The notes under the pieces were generated by a model. That model worked only from the letters and a program-made list of their open reading frames with translations. It ran no database searches and was not told where the DNA came from. Shown one piece after another: positions 50,518 through 58,234 of a stretch of DNA of 64,000 nucleotides (positions are counted from its first letter, which is position 1; each line of letters opens with the position of its first letter). Origin of the DNA: Saccharothrix sp. ALI-22-I (GTDB taxonomy: Bacteria; Actinomycetota; Actinomycetes; Mycobacteriales; Pseudonocardiaceae). Where the stretch lies: the NCBI RefSeq assembly GCF_001984175.1, contig NZ_MTQP01000057.1, forward strand, positions 124,001-188,000. Reading direction: 5' to 3'. Made by a program: the position numbers and the translations under genes.

Positions 50518-51417
50518 GTGGCGCTGGACCCGGAGGATCTGTTCGAGGTCGACTCCGACGTCCCGGACCTGACCGGAGCGGTGCTGTTGCACCACTTCGA
50601 CGGCTTCATGGACGCCGGCGCGGCGGGATCGCTGCTGGTCGCGCACCTGCTGGAGGTGCACGAGCACCGCGTGATCGCCCGGTTCGACATCGACGACCTG
50701 ATCGACTACCGCGCCCGGCGGCCGACGATGACCTACGCCACCGACCGGTGGGAGGACTACGACGCGCCCGAGCTGGTGGTCCACCTGCTGCACGACGCGG
50801 TGGGCGCCCCGTTCCTGCTGATGACCGGCCCGGAGCCGGATCGCCGGTGGGAGGCGGTGGCCGCGGCGGTGCAGTCGCTGGTCGAGCGGTGGGAGCTGCG
50901 GCTCGCCATCAGTTTCCACGGCATCCCGATGGGCGTGCCGCACACCCGGAAGCTGTCGGTGATCTCGCACGCGACCAGGCCCGAGCTGATCATGGAGGGC
51001 TCGCCGTTCAGTCGGGTGCAGGTGCCGGGCAACCTGTCGGCGCTGCTGGAGCTGCGGCTCGGGCAGGCCGGTCACGACGCCATGGGTCTGGCCGCGTACG
51101 TGCCGCACTACCTCGCGCAGGGCAGCTATCCGGCGGCCGCGATGGGTCTGCTCCAGGCGTTGACGAAGTCGACGGGCCTGGTCGTCCAGGCCGCCGCGCT
51201 GAGCGAGGCCGCCCGTCAGACGGACGCGGAGATCGCCCGTCAGGTGGCGGAGTCGTCGGAGGTCGCGCAGGTGGTCGAGGCGCTGGAGCGGCAGTACGAC
51301 GCGTTCGCCGAGTCCTCGGAGAACCTGCTGGTGGCCGAGGACCAGCCGTTGCCCAGCGCGGACGAGATCGGCGCGGAGTTCGAGCGCTTCCTGGCCGAGC
51401 AGCAACGCGACCACTGA
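50518..51417 (+). CDS. PAC2 family protein
   Basis: A 299-residue protein of the PAC2 family, related to the eukaryotic and archaeal proteasome assembly chaperone 2: VLLHHFDGFMDAGAAGSLLV, then VIARFDIDDLIDYRARRP and FLLMTGPEPDRRWEA. In actinobacteria it occurs beside proteasome-containing genomes, but its role is unproven. GTG 50518 follows GGGGAGG; an in-frame TTG five codons earlier is less likely. Confidence 0.9.
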   Translation: MALDPEDLFEVDSDVPDLTGAVLLHHFDGFMDAGAAGSLLVAHLLEVHEHRVIARFDIDDLIDYRARRPTMTYATDRWEDYDAPELVVHLLHDAVGAPFLLMTGPEPDRRWEAVAAAVQSLVERWELRLAISFHGIPMGVPHTRKLSVISHATRPELIMEGSPFSRVQVPGNLSALLELRLGQAGHDAMGLAAYVPHYLAQGSYPAAAMGLLQALTKSTGLVVQAAALSEAARQTDAEIARQVAESSEVAQVVEALERQYDAFAESSENLLVAEDQPLPSADEIGAEFERFLAEQQRDH

Positions 51418-51450
51418 ACCACGGGTGCGCGGGGCGTGGATGATGGGGAT

Positions 51451-51813
51451 GTGTCCGATTCCGCATCATCCGCACCGGCATCGCCGGCCGAGGTCCGCGC
51501 GCGTATCGACGTGATCGACTCGGAGCTGGTGCGCCTGCGGGCGCAACGGCAGGGTCTGGTGCGGGCCGCCGCGTCGTTCAAGTCGGACGACCGGGCGGTC
51601 CGGGCGTCGGACCGGGTCGAGCAGGTGATCGCCTCGGTGCGGGAGCGGGCGCGGGACGCCGGGTTGGAGCCCTCGGTCGCGGAGGCGGTCTGGCGGGCGA
51701 TGATCGGCGCGTTCATCGAGGTCGAGTTGGCCGAGCACGCGCAGGTCGGGCACGCGCAGGTCGGGCACGCGCAGGTCGGGCGCGCCGGGCTACAGGTACA
51801 GCCCGGCCAGTAG
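51451..51813 (+). CDS. Chorismate mutase, AroQ type
   Basis: A 120-residue all-helical chorismate mutase that converts chorismate to prephenate in Phe/Tyr synthesis. The first helix RARIDVIDSELVRLRAQRQG and the following K (SFKSDDRA) contain the active-site Arg and Lys; the later RDAGLEPSVAEAVWRAMIGA is the third helix. The C-terminus has three tandem HAQVG units from a 15-bp repeat. GTG 51451 is chosen because GATGGGGAT precedes it. Its last 24 nt overlap the convergent luciferase-like gene. Confidence 0.87.
   Translation: MSDSASSAPASPAEVRARIDVIDSELVRLRAQRQGLVRAAASFKSDDRAVRASDRVEQVIASVRERARDAGLEPSVAEAVWRAMIGAFIEVELAEHAQVGHAQVGHAQVGRAGLQVQPGQ
51736..51780. repeat. 15-bp tandem repeat at chorismate mutase 3' end
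   Basis: Three perfect copies of CACGCGCAGGTCGGG encode HAQVG three times. They end 9 nt before the stop of the convergent luciferase-like gene and 33 nt before the mutase gene's own end. Confidence 0.97.
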
Positions 51814-52758
51814 GCGGTAGGAGTCGAGCATCGCGCCCCGGTCGTGGGTGCTGGTCGTGACCAGGACCTCGTCGGCGCCGGTGCGGTCGACCAGGGCGTC
51901 GAGGGCCTTGGCGACTTCCGGCGGTGTGCCGTGGACGTGGCCCTGCAACGACTGCTCGAACAGCGTGCGTTCACGGTCGGTCATGGGGTGGGCGAGGATG
52001 TCGTCCGGCGCGCTGAGCGGCGGGAACTCGCCTCTCGTGCGCGAGTACGCCATCGCCCACGCCTCCGGCAGCAGGAGTCGCCAGGCGTCCTCGGTGGTGT
52101 CCGCGACGGCGACGGTCGAGGAGATCACCACGTACGGGTCCGCCGCCCACGTCGAGGGGCGGAACGCGGTCCGGTAGGCGGTGATGGCGTCGATCATGGC
52201 GTCCTCGCCGCGGAACGCGCCGATGACCAGCGGGACGCCGTGGGCCGCGGCAACGCGGGCTCCGGCGCCGGTGGCCAGCACGAACGGGGCCACCCGCAGG
52301 CCGTCGGCCGGGTAGCCGCGCACCGCCTGGGTGCCGGTGAAGTAGCCCAGCAGTTCGGCGAGCCTCGGGCCGAACTCGGCCGCGTCCTCCTTGTCGTGGC
52401 CCAGTGCCTTGCGGACCGCCTCGATGAAGCCGACCGAACGTCCCAGGCCCATGTCGATCCGGCCCGGGAACAGCGATTCCAGTACGCCGAACTGCTCGGC
52501 CACGACCAGTGGCTGGTGGTTGGGCAGCATCACGCCACCGGTGCCGACCCTGATCGTGGACGTCGCGGCGGCCACGGCTGCGGCCAGCACGGTCGGGGCG
52601 GAGCCGGCCACGCCCGGCACGCCGTGGTGCTCGGACACCCAGAAGCGGTGGTAGCCGAGTTGTTCGGCCTGGCGGGCGAACGCCACCGTGTCGCGCAGTG
52701 CCTCGGGGTGGCCGTGGCCGGCGCGCACCCGCGACCGGTCCAGCACGGAAAGCCTCAC
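51790..52758 (-). CDS. LLM-class flavin-dependent oxidoreductase (luciferase-like)
   Basis: A 322-residue luciferase-like enzyme: VAFARQAEQLGYHRFWVSEH, then HGVPGVAGSAPTVL and TIRVGTGGVMLPNHQPLVVA, the pattern of the group that acts with FMN (MsnO8-type). GTG 52758 starts the conserved RLSVLDRSRV. Substrate unknown. The gap upstream contains an inverted repeat and the divergent paaZ promoter. Confidence 0.87.
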   Translation of the reverse strand: MRLSVLDRSRVRAGHGHPEALRDTVAFARQAEQLGYHRFWVSEHHGVPGVAGSAPTVLAAAVAAATSTIRVGTGGVMLPNHQPLVVAEQFGVLESLFPGRIDMGLGRSVGFIEAVRKALGHDKEDAAEFGPRLAELLGYFTGTQAVRGYPADGLRVAPFVLATGAGARVAAAHGVPLVIGAFRGEDAMIDAITAYRTAFRPSTWAADPYVVISSTVAVADTTEDAWRLLLPEAWAMAYSRTRGEFPPLSAPDDILAHPMTDRERTLFEQSLQGHVHGTPPEVAKALDALVDRTGADEVLVTTSTHDRGAMLDSYRLLAGLYL

Positions 52759-52823
52759 GACAAGGTCAACGGCGGTCCGGGACGCGACATTCCGGTCCGC
52801 GGGTGTCGTAGGTCTCGAACAGG

Positions 52824-52856
52824 AGGCGGGCGTGAGCATGCGCGTCACGCCTGCCT
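52824..52856. promoter_or_regulatory. Inverted repeat between luciferase-like gene and paaZ
   Basis: AGGCGGGCGTGA and TCACGCCTGCCT match at 11 of 12 positions around a 9-nt spacer. It is 66 nt upstream of the luciferase-like gene and 141 nt from paaZ. Possible operator or hairpin. Confidence 0.5.
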
Positions 52857-52996
52857 CGGCGTGTCACGCCGCGATGGTCCACTTCTGGTTGGCTGAAGGT
52901 ATTGCACGGCTTAATCAAGTCACGACGAAAGCGCGGAGGCTTTACTGTCGGTCGTGCCGGCGAGACCCACCGGCCCGACAAGGAGGTCGACACCCG

Positions 52997-55021
52997 ATGG
53001 CCATGCTGCGCAGCTACGTGTCCGGTCGTTGGCACGCCTCATCCGCCGAGGGCGCGCCGCTGCACGACGCGGTGACCGGCGAGGAGATCGCCCGGATCTC
53101 GTCGCAGGGGATCGACATGGCGGCGGCCCTGGACCACGGCCGGCGCGTCGGCGGACCGGCGCTGCGGGAGCTGACGTTCCACCAGCGCGCGGGCCTGCTC
53201 AAGGCACTGGCCTCGTACCTGCGGGAACACCGCGACGAGCTGTACGCCCTGTCCGCCCGATCGGGTGCGACCAGGACGGACTCGCTGATCGACGTGGACG
53301 GCGGCATCGGCGTGCTGTTCGGCTACGCGAGCAAGGCCAAGCGCGAGCTGCCCAACGACACCTTCTACGTGGACGGCGCGGTCGAGCCGCTGAGCCGCGG
53401 CGGCACGTTCGTCGGCCAGCACGTCGCCACCCCGCTGCGCGGCGTCGCGGTGCAGATCAACGCCTTCAACTTCCCCATGTGGGGCCCGCTGGAGAAGTTC
53501 GCCCCCGCGTTCATCGCGGGCGTGCCGTCGCTGATCAAGCCCGCCTCGCAGACCGCCTACATCACCGAGAAGCTGGTCGAGCTGATGCTCGAAGCCGACC
53601 TGCTGCCGGAAGGCTCGCTGCAACTGGTCACCGGCAGCGCGGGCGACCTGCTCGACCACCTGACCGAGCAGGACCTGGTCGGCTTCACCGGCTCGGCGTC
53701 CACCGCCCAGGTGCTGCGCACCCACCCGACCGTGATCCGCAACAGCGTGCGCTTCAACGCCGAGGCGGACTCGCTGAACTGCTCGATCCTCGGCCCGGAC
53801 GCGGTCGAGGGCACGCCCGAGTTCGACCTGTTCGTCAAGCAGCTCGTCGGTGAGATGACCGCCAAGGCGGGCCAGAAGTGCACCGCGATCCGGCGCGCCC
53901 TGGTCCCCGCGTCCCTTGTGGACGCCGTCGCGGACGCCGCGAACGCGCGGCTGGCGAAGGTCGTGATCGGCAACCCGGCCAACGAGAGCGTGCGGATGGG
54001 CGCGCTGGCCGGGCTGGAGCAGCGCGAGGAGGTCCGGCGGTCGCTGAAGGCGCTGCTGGAGGTCGGCGAGATCGTCTACGGCTCGCCCGACCACGTCGAC
54101 GTGGTGGACGCCGACGCCGAGCGCGGCGCGTTCCTGTCGCCGGTGCTGCTCAAGGCCGACCCGGACCACGCCCAGCCGCACCAGGTGGAGGCGTTCGGGC
54201 CGGTGTCCACGTTGATGGCCTACCGCGACGCCGAGCACGCGATCGAACTGGCCGCACGGGGTGCGGGCAGCCTGGTCGGCTCGGTCGTCACCTACGACGC
54301 GGACTTCGCGCGTGACGTCGTGCTGGGCGTGTCCCCGTGGCACGGCCGGATCCTGGTGCTGGACCGCGACGACGCCAAGGAGTCCACCGGCCACGGCTCG
54401 CCGCTCCCGGCGCTGGTCCACGGCGGACCGGGTCGCGCGGGCGGCGGCGAGGAGATGGGCGGTATCCGCGGCGTGCTGCACCACATGCAGCGCACGGCCG
54501 TCCAGGCCAGTCCGAGGGTGCTCGGCGCGGTCACCGGACGGTGGGTCGCGGGCGCGCCGCGCACCGAGTCCGACGTGCACCCGTTCCGCAAGTCGTTGCG
54601 GGAGCTGAGGATCGGCGACACGGTCGTCGCCGGGCCGCGGACGGTGACGCTGGAGGACATCGAGCACTTCGCGGAGTTCACCGGCGACACGTTCTACGCG
54701 CACATGGACGAGGAGGCCGCGGCGGCGAACCCGTTCTTCGGCGGCCGGGTCGCGCACGGCTACCTGGTCGTGTCGTTCGCGGCGGGCCTGTTCGTCTCGC
54801 CCGAGCCGGGGCCGGTGCTGGCCAACTACGGCCTGGACAACCTGCGGTTCCTCACGCCCACGTTCCCCGGTGACGAGCTGACCGTGACGTTGACCGCGAA
54901 GCAGATCACGCCGCGCGAGGACCAGGAGTACGGCGAGGTCCGGTGGGACGCGGACCTGGTCAACCAGAAGGGTGAGTCGGTGGCCAAGTACGACGTGCTG
55001 ACGCTGGTGGCCAAGCGGTAG
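52997..55021 (+). CDS. paaZ: PaaZ: oxepin-CoA hydrolase / semialdehyde dehydrogenase
   Basis: A 674-residue bifunctional enzyme of aerobic phenylacetate breakdown. It opens the oxepin-CoA ring and oxidises the resulting semialdehyde with NADP. Residues about 1-525 are the aldehyde dehydrogenase domain, with the NAD(P) loop GFTGSASTAQVL and catalytic Cys in AGQKCTAIRR. Residues about 535-674 are the MaoC-type hydratase domain, with the catalytic Asp/His region EFTGDTFYAHMD and GRVAHGYLVVSFAAG. AAGGAGG precedes ATG 52997. No other paa gene is in the window, so it is isolated here. Confidence 0.93.
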   Translation: MAMLRSYVSGRWHASSAEGAPLHDAVTGEEIARISSQGIDMAAALDHGRRVGGPALRELTFHQRAGLLKALASYLREHRDELYALSARSGATRTDSLIDVDGGIGVLFGYASKAKRELPNDTFYVDGAVEPLSRGGTFVGQHVATPLRGVAVQINAFNFPMWGPLEKFAPAFIAGVPSLIKPASQTAYITEKLVELMLEADLLPEGSLQLVTGSAGDLLDHLTEQDLVGFTGSASTAQVLRTHPTVIRNSVRFNAEADSLNCSILGPDAVEGTPEFDLFVKQLVGEMTAKAGQKCTAIRRALVPASLVDAVADAANARLAKVVIGNPANESVRMGALAGLEQREEVRRSLKALLEVGEIVYGSPDHVDVVDADAERGAFLSPVLLKADPDHAQPHQVEAFGPVSTLMAYRDAEHAIELAARGAGSLVGSVVTYDADFARDVVLGVSPWHGRILVLDRDDAKESTGHGSPLPALVHGGPGRAGGGEEMGGIRGVLHHMQRTAVQASPRVLGAVTGRWVAGAPRTESDVHPFRKSLRELRIGDTVVAGPRTVTLEDIEHFAEFTGDTFYAHMDEEAAAANPFFGGRVAHGYLVVSFAAGLFVSPEPGPVLANYGLDNLRFLTPTFPGDELTVTLTAKQITPREDQEYGEVRWDADLVNQKGESVAKYDVLTLVAKR

Positions 55022-55159
55022 AAACGCGAAAGGTATTCACGAAGTCCGCGATGTGGACGTCGGTCGATCTTGTTCCGCCGAATGGGAACAACCGACGCAC
55101 TCCGTCGGGTTGCCCGAAGGGAAGGACCGTTCCCTATCGAGTTTCGAGGAGCACCAGAG

Positions 55160-55999
55160 TTGTCTGAGACCTTTTCGCTGGGTGGAGACCTGACCGTCAA
55201 CCGCCTCGGCTACGGCGCGATGCAGCTCGCCGGTGAGGGCGTCTGGGGCTACCCGGCGGATCGCGACAACGCGATCGCCGTGTTGCGCCGCGTGGTGGAG
55301 TTGGGCGTCAACCTCATCGACACCGCGGACTCCTACGGCCCGCACATCAACGAGGAGCTGATCCGGCAGGCGCTGCACCCGTACGCGGACGACCTGGTCA
55401 TCGCGACCAAGGGCGGGCTGCTGCGCCCCGGCCCGGGCGCGTGGGTTCCCCTCGGCAAGCCCGCCTACCTGCGGCAGGCCGTGGAGACCAGCCTGGTCCG
55501 GCTCGGCGTCGAGCGCATCGACCTCTACCAGTTGCACCGCATCGACCCGGAGGTGGCGCTGGAGGACCAGATCGGTGAGCTGAAGAAGCTCCAGGACGAG
55601 GGCAAGATCCGGCACATCGGGCTGTCCGAGGTGGACGTCGACCAGCTCAAGGCCGCCCAGGCGGTCGCACCGATCGCCAGCGTGCAGAACCTGTACAACC
55701 TGGCCACCCGCCAGCACGAGGCCGTGCTGGAGCACACCACCGAGCAGGGCATCGCGTTCATCCCGTGGTACCCGGTGGCGACCGGCGACCTGGCCCGTCC
55801 GGGCGGCGTGCTCGACGCGGCGGCCCAGGAGCACGGCGCCACGCCCGCACAGCTCGCGCTGGCGTGGCTGCTCCGCAAGTCGCCGGTCGTGCTGCCCATC
55901 CCCGGCACGTCGTCGATCGCGCACCTGGAGGAGAACGTCGCCGCCGCGCAGATCGAGCTGACCGACGAGGAGTTCGAGAAGCTGTCCGCACTGGGCTGA
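55160..55999 (+). CDS. Aldo/keto reductase
   Basis: A 279-residue NADPH-dependent AKR with the catalytic tetrad placed in [18 protein letters not shown] (Asp, Tyr), [10 protein letters not shown] (Lys) and [10 protein letters not shown] (His), and the cofactor-binding [18 protein letters not shown] near the end. A TTG start at 55160 is favoured because GAGGAGC lies 7 nt upstream and the reductase begins soon after; the frame is open from 55070. Substrate unknown; a link with PaaZ aldehydes is possible but only by proximity. Confidence 0.87.
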   Translation: MSETFSLGGDLTVNRLGYGAMQLAGEGVWGYPADRDNAIAVLRRVVELGVNLIDTADSYGPHINEELIRQALHPYADDLVIATKGGLLRPGPGAWVPLGKPAYLRQAVETSLVRLGVERIDLYQLHRIDPEVALEDQIGELKKLQDEGKIRHIGLSEVDVDQLKAAQAVAPIASVQNLYNLATRQHEAVLEHTTEQGIAFIPWYPVATGDLARPGGVLDAAAQEHGATPAQLALAWLLRKSPVVLPIPGTSSIAHLEENVAAAQIELTDEEFEKLSALG

Positions 56000-56006
56000 G
56001 CGCCCG

Positions 56007-56666
56007 CTACGCCGGGTCGAACGCCCGCCGTTCGACCCGGCGTCGCAGCTCCTCGGTCAGGTCGTCACCGGCCGCGAGCAAGCCCGGTAGCAACTCGGGC
56101 TCCAGCGTCAGGGCGCGGAACGCGCGCGCCATCGTCACACCGTGGTCCGGCCGGTGCTCGATCGTGATCTCGTCACCCGCCGTGATCGTCCCCGGCTCCA
56201 GGACCCGGAAGTACGCGCCCGGCAGCGCCCGTCGGGTGAACGTTTTCACCCACCCGCGTTCCTCCATCACGCCGGCGAACGTCCGGCACGGGACGCGCGG
56301 GACCGTCGCCTGAAGCAGCAGCCCGCCGATCCGCCAGCGTTCGCCGACGAGCGCGCCCGACACGTCGATGCCCACCGTGGTCAGGTTCTCCCCGAACAGT
56401 CCGGGCCGCAGATCGCGGCCCAGGTCCACCGACCACTCGTCCAGCTCTTCCCGCGCGTAGGCGTAAACGGCCTGGTCGTCACCGCCGTGATTGCGCAGGT
56501 CGGAGACGTGGTCGCCGACGACCCCGCTGCCACCGGTGCCGGCCGGACCGGGAGCGCGGACGTCCACGGGCCCGTCCACGGGGCGCTTGCCGATGCCGGT
56601 GTGGCCGACGGCGGCCTGGTCGAACTCGACGCGCGAGCCGATGTTGATCGAGAGCACGTAGGGCAT
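56007..56666 (-). CDS. MOSC domain protein (YiiM-like)
   Basis: A 219-residue MOSC-domain protein. The conserved cysteine proposed to bind the molybdenum cofactor is in VPRVPCRTFAGVMEERGWVK; the HGGDDQAVYAYAREELDEW and GLFGENLTTVGID segments are typical. Relatives handle sulfur or reduce N-hydroxylated bases such as 6-N-hydroxylaminopurine. ATG 56666. The 3' end carries a terminator hairpin. Confidence 0.9.
   Translation of the reverse strand: MPYVLSINIGSRVEFDQAAVGHTGIGKRPVDGPVDVRAPGPAGTGGSGVVGDHVSDLRNHGGDDQAVYAYAREELDEWSVDLGRDLRPGLFGENLTTVGIDVSGALVGERWRIGGLLLQATVPRVPCRTFAGVMEERGWVKTFTRRALPGAYFRVLEPGTITAGDEITIEHRPDHGVTMARAFRALTLEPELLPGLLAAGDDLTEELRRRVERRAFDPA
56009..56043. terminator. 15-bp hairpin at a convergent junction
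   Basis: Perfect 15-bp arms (ACGCCGGGTCGAACG and complement) with a 5-nt loop CCCGC start 10 nt after the AKR stop and lie inside the last codons of the MOSC gene. Probably a bidirectional terminator. Confidence 0.8.
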
Positions 56667-56760
56667 GGCCTGACGGTAGCCCAGGCACTTTGGGGGTTCG
56701 TACTCCTTGTCGACCGGGGGTGCGGGAGGATGGCGGTGTTCACCGTCCGTAGGGGGAGTC

Positions 56761-57486
56761 ATGCGCAGGTCCGTCGTCGCGTTGGTGCTGGCCGCGGTGG
56801 GGCTGGCCGGCTGCGCGGAGCGGACAGCCCTGCCGACAGCGACCCTCGGCCCGGTCTTCGACGACAGCGCGACGCTGATCACCACCGTGGCCGCCCGTGC
56901 CGACGAGCAGAGATCCGTCCGGTTCGACACCGAGACCACCATGTCCGGGCTGCGCGTGACGCTCGACGGCGGCCTGCTGCGCGCCCGTGAGGGCCGGCTG
57001 GTGTCGTTGCGGCAGGACTCGTCCACCGACGTGGTGGTGCTGCCGGACGCCGGCTACTCCCGGACCGACGGCGGCTCGTGGACCAGGCTCGACACGGCCG
57101 ACCGCGCGCCCGTTCGGGCGGACACCACGGTGGCCGGCCTGCCGGACGAGGTGGACCCGGCGGCGGTGGTGAAGTCCCTCGCCGGGAGCCTGGTCGTGGA
57201 GAAGGGCGACGAGGAGCTCGACGGCGTGCCGACGCGTCGGTACACCATGCTCGTCGACCTGCGGCTGCAAGCCGAACGGACCCCGGACACCACCCGGCGC
57301 AACCAACTGCTCGCCGCGTACCAGTCCGGCTTCACCGCGTCCGCCACCGTGTGGGTGGGTCCGGGTGATCTGCCGGTGCGGGTGGAGCAGGTGCTGAAGA
57401 CGTTGGAGGACAACGTCTTCCAGCGCACCCTGCACCGCTTCACCGACTGGAACGCCGACATCCGCGTGACGGCGCCGGTGTCCTGA
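56761..57486 (+). CDS. Secreted lipoprotein, LppX/LprG-like fold
   Basis: A 241-residue lipoprotein with a signal peptide and lipobox (VGLAGCAER, Cys at 18). The rest resembles the LolA/LppX-type half-barrel that carries lipids (RSVRFDTETTMSGLRVTL, then LVSLRQDSSTDVVVLPDAGY). It may carry a lipid or ligand across the cell wall space. AGGGGGA lies just before ATG 56761. Function inferred from fold pattern only. Confidence 0.75.
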   Translation: MRRSVVALVLAAVGLAGCAERTALPTATLGPVFDDSATLITTVAARADEQRSVRFDTETTMSGLRVTLDGGLLRAREGRLVSLRQDSSTDVVVLPDAGYSRTDGGSWTRLDTADRAPVRADTTVAGLPDEVDPAAVVKSLAGSLVVEKGDEELDGVPTRRYTMLVDLRLQAERTPDTTRRNQLLAAYQSGFTASATVWVGPGDLPVRVEQVLKTLEDNVFQRTLHRFTDWNADIRVTAPVS

Positions 57487-57508
57487 TCCCCGTCAACAGA
57501 CCAGCAGG

Positions 57509-58201
57509 TCAGCAGGTGCGCTTGGCGCGCTGGATGTCCGTGGTCAGGGCGGGGCGGCCGTCCACCTCGCTGTCCGGGTTCGGCACGATCCCACCGGCCG
57601 CGACCTTGTCCAGGGTGGCGAGGCCGGCGGCGGAGATGCGGCCGAAGACGGTGTAGTTGGGGCGCAGCACCGAGTCCGAGGTGACCAGGAAGAACTGGCT
57701 GCCGTTGGTGTCGGGGCCCGCGTTGGCCATGGCCAGGGTGCCGCGCGGGTAGATGCGGCGCAGGCCGGTCGGGTCGTTCGGGGCCGGGGCCAGGTCGGTC
57801 GGCAGCTCGTCCTTGTACCGGTAGCCCGGTCCGCCCTCGCCGGTGTTCGACGGGTCGCCGCACTGGAGGACCTTCAACGTCGGGTACGCCGTCAGCCGGT
57901 GGCACGTCGTGTCGTCGTAGAACTTCTTCCGCACCAGGTGCAGGAAGCTCTGGACGGTGCACGGCGCCTGCGCGCGGTCCAGCACGAGCGGGACGGGTCC
58001 CTGGTTGGTCTTCAGCAGCACCTCGGGGTGGCCGCGGTCCGGCGTGTGCCGGGGGTCGGGAGGGAGCGGGACCGGGCGGGCCGCCGGTTCGTCCGGCGTA
58101 ACCTGGTAGCCGCACGGGCCGGGGGTCGCGTCCGGAGGCGCGGCCTGCGCCACCCCGCCGCCCAGGACCATCATCAGCGCCACTGCCAACAGAATCCTCA
58201 C
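57509..58201 (-). CDS. Secreted cyclophilin-type peptidyl-prolyl isomerase
   Basis: A 230-residue exported protein: signal peptide about 1-20 (ends AQAA), a Pro-rich spacer and a cyclophilin domain (about 62-230) with FYDDTTCHRLTAYPTLKVLQ, then GTLAMANAGPDTNGSQFFLV. The usual Q-F-F motif is present. Cysteines in the mature part may pair. It probably assists folding of exported proteins. GTG start at 58201. Same strand as, and 33 nt beyond, the LAL regulator. Confidence 0.92.
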   Translation of the reverse strand: MRILLAVALMMVLGGGVAQAAPPDATPGPCGYQVTPDEPAARPVPLPPDPRHTPDRGHPEVLLKTNQGPVPLVLDRAQAPCTVQSFLHLVRKKFYDDTTCHRLTAYPTLKVLQCGDPSNTGEGGPGYRYKDELPTDLAPAPNDPTGLRRIYPRGTLAMANAGPDTNGSQFFLVTSDSVLRPNYTVFGRISAAGLATLDKVAAGGIVPNPDSEVDGRPALTTDIQRAKRTC

Positions 58202-58234
58202 CGCACCAGGTGTAGCGGACCTGGCACCACGTCA

